The notes: a model not told the origin generated them from the sequence alone. Shown: positions 27,237 to 38,909, counted from the first letter of the stretch. The stretch: 64,000 nt of DNA from Roseivirga pacifica (GCF_900111145.1 NZ_FOIR01000002.1:1364001-1428000), one strand, 5' to 3'. Numbers and translations: made by a program.

Positions 27237-27273
27237 GAGGCAGGGCCACATCTAACCCCTGAAACCTTAGCAA

Positions 27274-27813
27274 TTGGAAGACAAGGACATACTCATAGCA
27301 TTTAAAGATCCAGACACTCGGCACATTGCGTTTAGAGAGTTGGTGGACAAATACAAAGAACGTGTGTATTGGCATGCGCGAAAGATTGTGATTGACCACG
27401 AGGATGCTGATGATGTTGCACAAGAGGCCTTCATTAAAGTCTACAAAAACCTTGAAGGATTTAGAGAAGCCTCTCAGCTGTTTACATGGATTTACCGCAT
27501 TACAACTAATGAAGCTTTGAATCTTTTGAAAAAGAAACAGAAGAAACAAGGCATTTCGATAGACGAGGTAGCCCATGAACTTGAGCACTCCTTAACCAGT
27601 AGCAATTTGTTAAGTGGGGAAGAAATTCAGCTGAAGTTGCAAAAAGCACTTTTGCAGCTGCCGGAAAAGCAAAGACTGGTTTTTAACATGAAGTACTTTG
27701 ACGATTTGAAGTACGATGAAATTTCAGAAATAACCGGAACAAGTGTGGGCGGCCTAAAGGCCAGCTATCACTTGGCAGTAAAGAAAATAGAAACCTATTT
27801 AACTGAAGGTTAA
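27274..27813 (+). CDS. ECF RNA polymerase sigma factor
   Basis: The 179-residue protein has sigma region 2 (FRELVDKYKERVYWHARKIV then DVAQEAFIKVYKNLEGFREASQLFTWIYRI) and region 4 (LQLPEKQRLVFNMKYFDDLKYDEISEITGTSVGGLKASYHLAVKKIE). It lacks region 3. The start must be TTG 27274, because an in-frame TAG lies one codon upstream (27268-27270) and no ATG precedes the conserved part. It is followed by a probable anti-sigma factor and a Spy-like sensor, so it likely governs an envelope stress response. Confidence 0.93.
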   Translation: MEDKDILIAFKDPDTRHIAFRELVDKYKERVYWHARKIVIDHEDADDVAQEAFIKVYKNLEGFREASQLFTWIYRITTNEALNLLKKKQKKQGISIDEVAHELEHSLTSSNLLSGEEIQLKLQKALLQLPEKQRLVFNMKYFDDLKYDEISEITGTSVGGLKASYHLAVKKIETYLTEG

Positions 27814-27844
27814 ACCTTTAGAAACCAAATAAATCTAAAGAACG

Positions 27845-28381
27845 ATGAAAAAGGACAAAGCAAATAAAGAAGGAATGGAAGGCGCCAAAAAGCAGCCCAG
27901 CTCCGACTACTTTAGCTCATTTACCGATAAGGTAATGAACAGAGTGGCGGCAGAAGAGGCTTCTTTCCTTAAAAACGATTTGCTTAGAGAGCTTCCTTTT
28001 ACGGTACCTGAGGGATATTTTGAACAGTTTGGAAGTAACTTAGAGGCGAGCGGAAAGCTAAAGCAAGAGGCGAAAGTGATACAGCTCTTCCAACAAAACT
28101 GGTTGAAATACGCGGCAAGTATTGCCATTATTTTCACCTTAGGGTTTCTTTTAATTCAAAGCAACAGCACAGCCAACGATGCTTTTTTGAGCGATGTTTC
28201 TGATGAAAGCATTCTAGGCTACCTGAGCGAAGAGGGCACCTCTGTAGAAGAATTGATTATTCTAGACGAATCGATGCAGACCGTTTTAGACGATATGCTA
28301 GCAGATGTAGCCAGTAACTACGAAGATGTGATTGACTACGATCGTATTGACGTAACAGAGTTAGACTATTTAGAATATTAA
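27845..28381 (+). CDS. Probable anti-sigma factor, single-pass membrane protein
   Basis: The 178-residue protein has a cytoplasmic N-terminal half (about 1-95), one membrane helix (WLKYAASIAIIFTLGFLLI, about 93-111) and an acidic periplasmic tail rich in Asp/Glu. It follows the ECF sigma gene by 31 bases and precedes a Spy/CpxP-like gene by 3. The topology and place fit an anti-sigma factor that holds the ECF sigma at the membrane. I recognise no zinc-type anti-sigma motif (HxxxCxxC), so the mode of binding is unknown. Confidence 0.7.
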   Translation: MKKDKANKEGMEGAKKQPSSDYFSSFTDKVMNRVAAEEASFLKNDLLRELPFTVPEGYFEQFGSNLEASGKLKQEAKVIQLFQQNWLKYAASIAIIFTLGFLLIQSNSTANDAFLSDVSDESILGYLSEEGTSVEELIILDESMQTVLDDMLADVASNYEDVIDYDRIDVTELDYLEY

Positions 28382-28384
28382 ATA

Positions 28385-28885
28385 ATGAAAAGAGTAATAT
28401 TTATCGCATTGTTTTTCACTACTGTTGGGCTTTTTGCACAAGACAGACGAGGCCCCAGCCCAGAAGAGATGGAACGTATAAAAGCTGCTAAAGTAGCTTT
28501 TGTAACTGAAAGGCTCGAACTGGACAGTAAAACAGCTCAAAAATTCTGGCCAATCTTCAATGAATATGAAGAGGCTAAAGAAAAGTTAGGCAAAGAATTC
28601 TTTGAGAAAATGGTCGATGATTTTGGAATTCACAGCCTGAGCAGAGAAGCGGAAAAGCTGAATGACGAGCAATCTGAAAAGCTTTTGGCACTGTTGCTCG
28701 ATAAGCAAGAGCAGCAACTATCGCTTGAGAAAGACTACATGGCCAAGTTTGCCAAGGTACTTAGCCCAAAACAGGTGCTATTGGTACACAGGTTCGATTC
28801 GGACTTTAGAAGAAAGCTAATGAACCGCTTTTGGGACGACAAAGGCCGAGACAATAGAGGCAACCCGCGTGGCGGAGGCCAATAA
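28385..28885 (+). CDS. Spy/CpxP-like periplasmic protein, possible stress sensor
   Basis: The 166-residue protein has a signal peptide (MKRVIFIALFFTTVGLFA). The mature part is helical and charged (SPEEMERIKAAKVAFVTERLELDSKTAQKFWPIFNEYEEAKEKLG, a heptad-like pattern) with a basic Gly/Arg-rich tail. This matches the Spy/CpxP/CnrX type of periplasmic helical hairpin proteins. In CnrYXH-like systems such a protein senses the stress and relieves the anti-sigma. The operon ends 6 bases later at an intrinsic terminator. Confidence 0.72.
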   Translation: MKRVIFIALFFTTVGLFAQDRRGPSPEEMERIKAAKVAFVTERLELDSKTAQKFWPIFNEYEEAKEKLGKEFFEKMVDDFGIHSLSREAEKLNDEQSEKLLALLLDKQEQQLSLEKDYMAKFAKVLSPKQVLLVHRFDSDFRRKLMNRFWDDKGRDNRGNPRGGGQ

Positions 28886-28890
28886 AGAAC

Positions 28891-28913
28891 AACCTGCTTC
28901 GGCAGGTTTTTTT
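28891..28913 (+). terminator. Intrinsic terminator of the ECF sigma operon
   Basis: AACCTGCTTCGGCAGGTT followed by a run of seven T residues: a 7-base stem closed by a UUCG tetraloop. Confidence 0.92.
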
Positions 28914-28957
28914 ATGCCCTTTGTTGGCAGCTTGCGCCCCTTCACCTAATTTGCGAC

Positions 28958-30188
28958 ATGGCTCATTTGTCGCTCTTTGCGTTTAACCAACTTATAAAAG
29001 ATACCCTTACCGAAACCCTTGCTCCAAACTACTGGATAATAGCGGAAATTGGTGAAATGCGACTCAATCAGAAAGGCCATTGCTATATGGAGTTGGTGGA
29101 AAAAGAGGGCAACTTTATTCAGGCTAAAATACGAGCCAACATTTGGGCATATACCTATCGCAATTTATCTAGCGAGTTTTTGCGGGCAACAGGTACCCCC
29201 TTAAAACCGGGCATTAAGGTACTCCTCAATGTAGCGATCAATTTTCACGAAGTGTACGGCATGAGCCTAACTGTCAATAATATTGACCCGAACTTTACCC
29301 TTGGTGAAAGGTCACGACTGCGCGAAGAAACACTTCAAAAACTAAAAGCAGAAGGAGCACTTGAAACTAACAAGGAATTCAGGCTTCCGCTAGCTCCTCA
29401 AAAGCTGGCAGTAATCAGTTCTGAAACTGCTGCTGGGTATCAGGATTTTACCGAGCAACTAAAAGCGAACCCGCGAGGTTTTGACATTGATGTCACCCTT
29501 TTTCCAGCCCTAATGCAGGGCAACGATGCACCAGCATCAATTCAGCAGGCGCTCAATGCCATTGGCACCAAACCAGAGCACTTTGACCTAATAGTGCTGA
29601 TAAGAGGCGGTGGTGCACAAACCGACTTAGATTGCTTTGACACCTACGAACTGGGCAAAGCAATAAGCCAAGCTCCCCTACCCTTACTTACTGGCATAGG
29701 CCACGAACGCGATCAAACAATAGCCGATTTGGTAGCACATACAGCGCTTAAAACCCCTACAGCTGTTGCCGAATTCATATTAAACGGACTTTATCTGTTT
29801 GACGACCAACTGAACGACCTGGCCTACAGAATGGAACGCCAGCTGCATCAGCGAATTCAACAAGAACACTTTCAGCTCAGCCAGTACCAAAAGCAACTGA
29901 GCAGCCAAGTTAACTACCTGCTCAACCGACATACCGAAAAGGTTGAGCGCCTAGGTAAAAACCTAAAGCACGAAACTGAATATGCATTGAAAATGCATCG
30001 TGTTCGCTTGGAAAATTTTGAGAAAGAAATCAACCTTAGCGACCCTATTCAAATACTAAAAAAAGGTTATTCCATAACCCTGAAAAACGGGCACCCAATT
30101 CAAACAGAAAACGTAATTTCAGGAGACGAAATAGAAACGCGCACACACAACAAAACCATTGTAAGTAAAGTAATCAAATCGACTGACG

Positions 30189-30196
<8 letters not shown>
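28958..30196 (+). CDS. xseA: Exodeoxyribonuclease VII large subunit
   Basis: The 412-residue protein has an N-terminal OB fold (YWIIAEIGEMRLNQKGHCYMELVE) and the catalytic domain with AVISSETAAGYQDF, LIVLIRGGGAQTDLDCFD and GIGHERDQTIADLVAHTALKTPTAVAEF. It ends in a helical coiled-coil region and the QILKKGYSIT motif. With XseB it degrades single-stranded DNA from both ends. It overlaps xseB by 8 bases; ligA follows, giving a DNA repair operon. The start ATG 28958 lies just after the preceding terminator. Confidence 0.93.
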
Positions 30197-32433
<2,237 letters not shown>

Positions 32434-32434
<1 letters not shown>

Positions 32435-32946
32435 TGTCAATTATTGGAAAAAAATTTTTAAACCTATTCAACAAACCTGCAAAGCGCAAGGTTAAAGGCA
32501 AAGCAGCCAAACCATTTGATGAAGCCGCTCATATTGGCATTTTCTACACTTGGGAAGACAAAGCCAAAGAAGAGGCAGTTGAAAAAATGGCCGACTTTTT
32601 CAGGCAAACCAAGCAAACAGAACTGCTGTGCTTCAACCCTAGCAAAGAACCTGTTGAAACTGAGCATGAGACCGTTAGCTACAACGAACTTTCTAGCTTG
32701 GGCAAATTCAACTCAGATGCACTAAATGCATTTTTAAAGAAACCATTCGATTACTTTTTCGTGTTTGACTTTGACTTGAATGAAGTATCGCGATATACAT
32801 TAATTCATACGGCAGCCAATTTTAGAGTTGGCATTCACTCCGAAGCAGAAATGGAGTATTTTGAATTGATGATCGGTATTCATAAAAGTGCAGGCTTTCA
32901 TAACTTTGCAGAGCAAACGGTTAAATACATAAAGGAAATAAGATAA
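32434..32946 (+). CDS. DUF6913-type hypothetical protein
   Basis: The 170-residue soluble protein has a basic N-terminus (NLFNKPAKRKVKGKAAKPFD) and then a pattern with HIGIFYTWEDKAKEEAV and a late FRVGIHSE.EMEYFELMI. It is coupled between ligA and dapA with one-base overlaps. I take it for the Bacteroidota family now called DUF6913, but I am only moderately sure. Function unknown. Confidence 0.6.
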
Positions 32947-33809
32947 TGAAGGAATTACATGGAACTGGTGTTGCTTTAGTCACCCCATTTTCAACCTCAG
33001 GTGCAGTGGATTACGAAGGGTTAAAAAATCTTTTAGACTTTACAGCTAAGCATGTCGATTATTGGGTAGTAATGGGCACAACAGGCGAAACCGCCACTTG
33101 CACAGCAGAAGAAAAAGCACAGATTCTTAGCTTCTGCAAAGAAAACAACCCTAGCAATTTACCAATAGTTTACGGTATTGGTGGCAACAACACACAGGGC
33201 GTTATCGACACCATTAAGCATACTGATTTAGAAGGTGTTGAGGCAATTCTTTCGGTAAGCCCTTATTACAACAAACCGAGCCAGGCAGGTATTATTGCTC
33301 ACTTTACGACCATTGCCGATGCCTCACCGGTTCCGGTAATTTTGTACAACGTACCAGGGCGAACAGGCTCAAATATGCTAGCCTCCACCACCTTAACACT
33401 TGCCAAACACCCAAACATAATTGGCATTAAAGAAGCTGTTGGAGAAATTGCCCAGTGCGAAGCAATTGCCAAAGACAAACCAGCCAACTTTATGTTGATC
33501 TCTGGTGAAGATCCACTTACACCAGCCATGATTAAACTAGGCGCGGTAGGTGCTATTTCTGTATTGGCGAACGGATTTCCTGCAGAGTTTTGTCAAAGCA
33601 TTAATGAAGGCTTGGCTGGAAACCACGAAGAAAGCCAAAGGCTGATGGATGCTTTTGAAAAAATAAACCCACTGATGTATGCAGAAAGCAATCCGGTTGG
33701 GGTAAAAGAAGTACTACGACTGAAGGACGTTTGCGGCAACCAGGTAAGGCTTCCGCTTTTGCCAGCTTCCGCTAAACTTTCAGAAGCTATTGAGGCTGAA
33801 ATGCTCTAA
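32946..33809 (+). CDS. dapA: 4-hydroxy-tetrahydrodipicolinate synthase
   Basis: The 287-residue TIM-barrel lyase carries VALVTPF, MGTTGETATCTAEE, SPYYNKPSQAGI, the tyrosine block PVILYNVPGRTGSNM and the Schiff-base lysine in IIGIKEAVGE (about residue 161). It condenses pyruvate with aspartate semialdehyde in lysine and diaminopimelate synthesis, thus feeding peptidoglycan. It is the last gene of the xseA-dapA operon, closed by a terminator. Confidence 0.95.
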   Translation: MKELHGTGVALVTPFSTSGAVDYEGLKNLLDFTAKHVDYWVVMGTTGETATCTAEEKAQILSFCKENNPSNLPIVYGIGGNNTQGVIDTIKHTDLEGVEAILSVSPYYNKPSQAGIIAHFTTIADASPVPVILYNVPGRTGSNMLASTTLTLAKHPNIIGIKEAVGEIAQCEAIAKDKPANFMLISGEDPLTPAMIKLGAVGAISVLANGFPAEFCQSINEGLAGNHEESQRLMDAFEKINPLMYAESNPVGVKEVLRLKDVCGNQVRLPLLPASAKLSEAIEAEML

Positions 33810-33836
33810 ATCAGCATTTTAAAAAGTATTGAACAC

Positions 33837-33867
33837 AAAAAAAGCCAATCTTACGATTGGCTTTTTT
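33837..33867. terminator. Bidirectional intrinsic terminator
   Basis: AGCCAATC (33843-33850), loop TTAC, GATTGGCT (33855-33862), with an A run before and a T run after. It closes dapA on the plus strand and the histone H1-like gene on the minus strand. Confidence 0.9.
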
Positions 33868-33887
33868 ATATAACTTGAGTATATCTC

Positions 33888-34061
33888 TTAGCTATTTTTG
33901 ATGTTTTGAACATCAAGACGGATTTCTTGAGCCAAGTTCTTAAGCTCTTGCATACCTTTTCTTACTCTGGTACCAGCAGCTTGGTTACCTTTATCATAGA
34001 ACTTTTCGAAATCTCCTTCTAAAGAATCTACCAATTCTTTTACTCTGCTAAATTGACTCAT
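33888..34061 (-). CDS. Histone H1-like small protein
   Basis: A 57-residue protein encoded from ATG 34061-34059 to TAA 33890-33888. It starts MSQFSRVKELVDSLEGDFEKF and contains DKGNQAAGTRVRKGMQELKNLAQEIR. This is the short, conserved histone H1-like protein annotated throughout Bacteroidota. It is lysine-rich and helical but lacks the long basic tail of chlamydial Hc1. A role in nucleoid structure is assumed rather than proven. It shares the terminator at 33837-33867 with dapA. Confidence 0.88.
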   Translation of the reverse strand: MSQFSRVKELVDSLEGDFEKFYDKGNQAAGTRVRKGMQELKNLAQEIRLDVQNIKNS

Positions 34062-34159
34062 ATTTACTGTTTTTTAAGGTTGTTGAAAATGTACTTAACC
34101 TGAGCAAGATAAATCAAAATGTTGTATTATCAACAGGAAACGCACTTTTTTTTAACTTT

Positions 34160-35410
34160 TTACTCTCCGAAAGCCATCGCAAGTTCGCCCTCTCTGTATT
34201 CACCAGATTCAAGCTTCCCTTTTATAGCTTCAAACGCTGCAATCGTTTCACTTACGTCTTCCAGAGAATGCGCAGCAGTAGGTATCAACCTCAAAATAAT
34301 CGTTCCTTTAGGAACAACAGGATAGATTACTACCGAACAGAAGATATTGAAGTTCTCTCTAAGATCTTTGCTCAATGCCGCAGCTTCACCTACTGTTCCG
34401 TTCAGAACTACCGGAGTTACAGGAGATTGAGTAGTTCCAATATCGAAACCTTTATCTCTCAAACCGTTTTGTAAAGCATTAACAATTGTCCAAAGCTTTT
34501 CTTTATGCTCAGGGTTGTCTCTTAACATTTGCAGTCTTTTCAATGCACCAATAGTAATTGGCATTGGTAGCGACTTAGCAAAGATCTGAGACCTCATATT
34601 GTATTTCAAAAACTTGATGATATCCTTATTACCTGCAACAAAAGCACCAATTGCTGCCATAGATTTTGCGAAGGTAGAGAAGTAAATATCAATTTCGTTT
34701 TGGCAACCTAGCGCCTCACCAGCGCCTGCACCAGTTGGGCCAACAGTACCAAAACCATGAGCATCATCAACCAATAAGCGGAAGTTGAACTTCTTTTTTA
34801 GCTCAGCAATTTCTTTTAGCGCACCTAGGTTACCCGACATTCCGAATACACCTTCAGTAATTACCAAAATACCACCGCCAGTTTCGTTTGTAAGCTTAGT
34901 AGCACGCTCAAGCTGCTTTTCTAAGTTTTCAATGTCGTTGTGAGGGAAAACAAAACGCTTACCCATGTGCAACCTCACACCATCAATAATACATGCATGA
35001 GATTCCGCATCGTAAACGATTACGTCTTTTCTATCAACTACCGCATCGATAATTGAAAGCACACCTTGGTATCCGAAGTTTAATAGAAGACCAGCTTCTT
35101 TATGAACAAAAGCAGCTAATTCTTGTTCTAACTGCTCATGATATTTAGTGTTCCCAGACATCATGCGGGCACCCATTGGGTAGGCAAGCCCCCACTCTGC
35201 CGCAGCATCGGCATCTGCTTTTCTTACTTCAGGGTGGTTACCCAAACCCAAGTAGTTGTTCAAGCTCCATGTCAAAACTTCTTTGCCCATGAACTTCATT
35301 CTAGGGGCAATTTCTCCTTCTAACTTAGGGAACATGAAATAACCTTCAGATACATCTGAGTGCTTTCCTAAAGGCCCCTGATTACTCAATAATTTTTCAA
35401 ATAGATCCAA
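34160..35410 (-). CDS. Alpha-oxoamine synthase family enzyme (serine palmitoyltransferase / KBL / BioF type)
   Basis: The 416-residue PLP enzyme has the family blocks LTWSLNNYLGLGNHPEVRKA, GARMMSGNTKYHEQLEQELAAF, LVDDAHGFGTVGPTGAG and the PLP lysine in FSTFAKSMAAIGAFVAG (about residue 247). The family joins an amino acid to an acyl-CoA or acyl-ACP with loss of CO2. In Bacteroidota likely products are sphingolipid bases or the sulfonolipid capnine. The start is TTG (35410): an in-frame TAA lies five codons upstream and no ATG precedes the conserved part. It has the clearest promoter in the window. Confidence 0.8.
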   Translation of the reverse strand: MDLFEKLLSNQGPLGKHSDVSEGYFMFPKLEGEIAPRMKFMGKEVLTWSLNNYLGLGNHPEVRKADADAAAEWGLAYPMGARMMSGNTKYHEQLEQELAAFVHKEAGLLLNFGYQGVLSIIDAVVDRKDVIVYDAESHACIIDGVRLHMGKRFVFPHNDIENLEKQLERATKLTNETGGGILVITEGVFGMSGNLGALKEIAELKKKFNFRLLVDDAHGFGTVGPTGAGAGEALGCQNEIDIYFSTFAKSMAAIGAFVAGNKDIIKFLKYNMRSQIFAKSLPMPITIGALKRLQMLRDNPEHKEKLWTIVNALQNGLRDKGFDIGTTQSPVTPVVLNGTVGEAAALSKDLRENFNIFCSVVIYPVVPKGTIILRLIPTAAHSLEDVSETIAAFEAIKGKLESGEYREGELAMAFGE

Positions 35411-35454
35411 CTGCGTTATGATTTAATGTCGTCAATCTGCACAAAATGAAGTGG

Positions 35455-35486
35455 CAAAGGTAACATTATAATTGCCATTTATCAAA
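35455..35486 (-). promoter_or_regulatory. Consensus Bacteroidota promoter of the alpha-oxoamine synthase gene
   Basis: On the minus strand TTTG (35486-35483) is followed after exactly 20 bases by TACCTTTG (35462-35455), matching both halves of the TTTG / TAnnTTTG promoter of Bacteroidota. The predicted start is near 35449, giving a leader of about 40 bases. Confidence 0.8.
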
Positions 35487-35568
35487 AATTGCCAAGCCTT
35501 ATAAGTATAGCGAATCGTTCACATTTTTAATTTAATTAATTAGCATTGCAAGACGAAAACAATAACCT

Positions 35569-37065
35569 ATGACTGAAAAATCTATCCAAAAAATCCTTGT
35601 GGCCAACCGGGGAGAAATTGCCGTTAGGGTAATGCGAACGGCCAAAGCAATGGGCATTAAGACAGTGGCAGTGTATAGCGAAGCCGACAGTGGTTCACCA
35701 CATGTAATGATGGCCGATGAAGCCGTAAATATTGGCCCTGCACCTTCTGCACAGTCTTATTTAAAAATGGATAAGATTATAGAAGTATGTAAAGATTTAG
35801 GCGTTGATGCCATCCATCCGGGCTATGGTTTCCTTTCGGAAAATGCAGCATTCGCCAAAAAAGTAGCCGAAAACGGCATCATTTTCATTGGTCCTTCGGA
35901 GCACGCCATAGAGGTAATGGGCGACAAACTTGCTGCTAAAAACACGGTGGCAAAATACGATGTACCTATGGTACCCGGGGTAGATCATGCCGTGGAAGAT
36001 GTAGAAGAAGCAAAGAAAATCGCCAAAGAAATTGGCTACCCAGTGCTAATCAAGGCAAGCGCTGGTGGTGGCGGAAAAGGTATGCGCGTGGTTGATCGCG
36101 AAGAAGACCTGGGCGAACAAATGCAGCGTGCTATGAGTGAGGCTGCTTCCGCTTTTGGTAATCCGGCAGTGTTCGTGGAGAAATTCATTACCTCTCCCCG
36201 ACATATCGAAATTCAGGTAATTGGCGACCAACATGGTAATTTGGTCTACCTTTTTGAGCGCGAGTGTTCTATTCAAAGAAGGCATCAAAAAGTAATTGAA
36301 GAGGCGCCTTCGGCCATTCTTACACCTGAAAAGAGAAAGGCAATGGGCGAAGCAGCCATAGGTGTGGCCAAATCATGTGGCTATTATGGCGCTGGTACAG
36401 TAGAATTTATTGTTGACGAGCAACTCAACTTCTACTTTTTAGAAATGAACACCAGGCTTCAAGTAGAGCACCCTGTAACGGAAGAAATTACGGGAATAGA
36501 TTTGGTAAAAGAGCAAATAAGGGTGGCTGAAGGTAAAAAGCTTTCTTTTACCCAAGACCAACTTAAAATTAACGGACACTCACTAGAAGTACGTGTTTAT
36601 GCAGAAAATCCAAGGGAAAACTTTTTGCCCGATACAGGAATGCTAAACACCTATAGAATACCAAAAGGAGAAGGTGTAAGAGTGGACGATGGTTTTACAG
36701 AAGGCATGGACATCCCTATCTATTACGACCCTATGATCGCCAAATTGGTAACGCATGGAAAAGATAGAGAAGAGGCTATTCAGCGTATGCTAAAAGCGAT
36801 TGACGATTACCATATCTCTGGCATTAACACCACCCTGGATTTCTGTCATTTTGTATTGGAGCACGAAGCTTTCGTATCGGGAAAATTCAACACCAAGTTT
36901 GTGGAAGAGCACTACAAACCAGAAATGCTAGATAAGTACGATGCAGAGCATGAAAAAATGGCTATTGCGCTAGCCGTTTTAGTAGCTACCGAAGAAGATA
37001 GAAAAGCCAACAATGCCAATGCAAATAAAGAAGAAAGCAAGTGGCAATTAAGAGCACGGGACTAA
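35569..37065 (+). CDS. accC: Biotin carboxylase subunit of an acyl-CoA carboxylase
   Basis: The 498-residue protein has the biotin carboxylase N-domain (ILVANRGEIAVRVMRTAKAMGIKTVAVYSEAD), HPGYGFLSENAAFA, the ATP-grasp glycine loop ASAGGGGKGMRVV, and catalytic EMNTRLQVEHPVTE. It carboxylates biotin with ATP and bicarbonate for fatty acid synthesis or a propionyl-CoA carboxylase. It is about 45 residues longer than E. coli AccC; the extra C-terminal tail (EDRKANNANANKEESKWQLRARD) is hydrophilic. No biotin carrier or carboxyltransferase gene is next to it. DUF1015 follows by one base. Confidence 0.92.
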   Translation: MTEKSIQKILVANRGEIAVRVMRTAKAMGIKTVAVYSEADSGSPHVMMADEAVNIGPAPSAQSYLKMDKIIEVCKDLGVDAIHPGYGFLSENAAFAKKVAENGIIFIGPSEHAIEVMGDKLAAKNTVAKYDVPMVPGVDHAVEDVEEAKKIAKEIGYPVLIKASAGGGGKGMRVVDREEDLGEQMQRAMSEAASAFGNPAVFVEKFITSPRHIEIQVIGDQHGNLVYLFERECSIQRRHQKVIEEAPSAILTPEKRKAMGEAAIGVAKSCGYYGAGTVEFIVDEQLNFYFLEMNTRLQVEHPVTEEITGIDLVKEQIRVAEGKKLSFTQDQLKINGHSLEVRVYAENPRENFLPDTGMLNTYRIPKGEGVRVDDGFTEGMDIPIYYDPMIAKLVTHGKDREEAIQRMLKAIDDYHISGINTTLDFCHFVLEHEAFVSGKFNTKFVEEHYKPEMLDKYDAEHEKMAIALAVLVATEEDRKANNANANKEESKWQLRARD

Positions 37066-37066
37066 T

Positions 37067-38356
37067 ATGGCCAACATACGACCATTTAAAGCATGGCGAT
37101 ACAATAACAAGCTTGGGCAGCAAATTGGGGAGTTAACCTCTCCCCTTTTCGATGTAATTAATGAGCGGCAGCGCGATGAACTTTATCAAAACGAGATAAA
37201 CAGCATTCATTTAAGTGTGCCGCTACAGGCCGACACGCCCGAAAAAGCTAATGAGACCATTGCCAAATGGAAGGCTGAGGGAATTATAAAGCAAGATCCG
37301 CTGCCTGCTATTTATGTCTACTATCAGCACTTTACACTGCCTGGTAGCACAAAACCGCTTACCCGCAAGGGCTTTATCTGCATGATAGAAGCCACTGATT
37401 GGGGCAAGCCAGACTCTGACATTTTAAGGCACGAAAATACCATTCCCCACTCTGTTAAAGACCGTGTAGATGTACTGCGGGCTACAGAATTGAATGTGAG
37501 CCCTACGCATGGGCTTTACAGAGATGAGGATTTTGAGTTGGAGCAATATATGGACGAGAGCATGCGCTCACCTATTTATGATAGCGAAGACTACCAAGGC
37601 GTGCGCGATGTATTGGCGGTAATTCACGATTACAAGGTAATTCAGAAGTTTGCTAACAAAGTAAAGCAGCAAAAAATCATACTGGCCGATGGCCATCACA
37701 GGCTAGAAAGCTCCATTCAGTATAGAGAAGAGTGCATGGCTAACAACGCCAATCATACTGGTGCTGAAGGCTATAACTTTCATATGATGTACCTAACCAA
37801 CGGGGCTTCCGATGATTTGCGCATTCTGCCAACCCATCGCCTGATCCATAGAATAGAAGACTTTAGCCAAGAAGAATTGCTGGAAAAGCTAGGTGAATTT
37901 TTCCATATAAAACCACTGGCCGATCCATATGACATTCACGAAATCATATTGGGTAAAAAGTGGGCATTTGGACTGCTTTTTGGCGATGACGCGTACAAAA
38001 TTCGTCTAAAGCCAGAAGTTCATGAAAAGTTGAACTGGAAATTCCCACAGCTTTTAAAAGACTTGGACCTAACGGTAATGCACTACTTTGTAATTGAAAA
38101 GTGTTTGGGAATACCGGGTAAAGACCAACGAAAAAGCCCACATATTTCGTTTGAGCGAAACTTTGCCGTATGCGTAAAGAAAACCCTCAAAGGAGAAGCG
38201 CAATGCGCTCTAATCACCAAAGAATTGGACATGGAGACCGTAGAAAAAGTGTGTGCTTCAGGCCACACCTTGCCACAAAAGTCTACCTACTTCTACCCTA
38301 AGGTTATTTGTGGTTATCTTTTCGGATCAATCAAAGAAGATGAATTTACCTTATAA
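37067..38356 (+). CDS. DUF1015 family protein
   Basis: The 429-residue protein matches the DUF1015 family: IRPFKAWRYNN at the start, the SPLFDVIN..., YVYYQHFTLPGSTKPLTRKGFICMIEATDWG, ILADGHHRLESSIQYREE and ILPTHRLIH. The ADGHHR block looks like an active or metal site. Function is not established. It sits between accC and maf; its end overlaps the Maf start by 17 bases. Confidence 0.85.
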   Translation: MANIRPFKAWRYNNKLGQQIGELTSPLFDVINERQRDELYQNEINSIHLSVPLQADTPEKANETIAKWKAEGIIKQDPLPAIYVYYQHFTLPGSTKPLTRKGFICMIEATDWGKPDSDILRHENTIPHSVKDRVDVLRATELNVSPTHGLYRDEDFELEQYMDESMRSPIYDSEDYQGVRDVLAVIHDYKVIQKFANKVKQQKIILADGHHRLESSIQYREECMANNANHTGAEGYNFHMMYLTNGASDDLRILPTHRLIHRIEDFSQEELLEKLGEFFHIKPLADPYDIHEIILGKKWAFGLLFGDDAYKIRLKPEVHEKLNWKFPQLLKDLDLTVMHYFVIEKCLGIPGKDQRKSPHISFERNFAVCVKKTLKGEAQCALITKELDMETVEKVCASGHTLPQKSTYFYPKVICGYLFGSIKEDEFTL

Positions 38357-38909
38357 AGTAATACTAGCCTCAAAATCTCCGCGAAGGCAAGAACTGCTGA
38401 AATCATTGGAGTTAGATTTCAGTATTAAAGTGCGTTCAATTGACGAGTCGTTTCCTTCAGCATTAGACGCAAACAAAGTGGCGGAATACATTGCCATTAA
38501 AAAATCTGAAGCTTTTAACGACCTAGCCGAAGATGAGCTTTTGCTCACTTCAGACACCGTTGTAAAAGTCGGAGATCAAATACTCGGTAAGGCCGAAAGC
38601 GTTGAAGAAGCAGCTGAAATGCTCTCGCTTATTTCTGGCAAAAGCCATGAGGTTATGACGGGTGTTTGCTTAAAAACCAAGGCAAAAACGATCTCCTTCA
38701 GCGAAACTACCATTGTGCACTTTAAGCAGCTTAGCAAAGCTGAGATTGATCACTACATCACCACTTACCAGCCTTTTGACAAGGCTGGTGCTTATGGCAT
38801 TCAGGAATGGATAGGGATGATTGGTATTACTAAAATTGAGGGTGATTATTACAATGTAATGGGCCTACCATTGCAGAAACTTTACACGGTGCTTTTAGAA
38901 AGCTTCTAA
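38340..38909 (+). CDS. maf: Maf-type nucleoside triphosphate pyrophosphatase
   Basis: The start is taken as ATG 38340, giving a 189-residue protein that opens MNLPYKVILASKSPRRQELL, the normal Maf start; an in-frame ATG at 38253 would add 29 unrelated residues within the previous gene. Motifs are SKSPRRQELL, the DESFPSALDANKVAEYIAIKKS block, LLTSDTVV and DKAGAYGIQEWIG. Maf enzymes hydrolyse dTTP/UTP or modified nucleotides and are linked to septum control. Confidence 0.92.
   Translation: MNLPYKVILASKSPRRQELLKSLELDFSIKVRSIDESFPSALDANKVAEYIAIKKSEAFNDLAEDELLLTSDTVVKVGDQILGKAESVEEAAEMLSLISGKSHEVMTGVCLKTKAKTISFSETTIVHFKQLSKAEIDHYITTYQPFDKAGAYGIQEWIGMIGITKIEGDYYNVMGLPLQKLYTVLLESF

Noticed and set aside
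38253-38339. Longer N-terminus of the Maf protein
   Set aside because: The extra 29 residues lie inside the DUF1015 gene in another frame and do not resemble Maf; the normal Maf start is at 38340.
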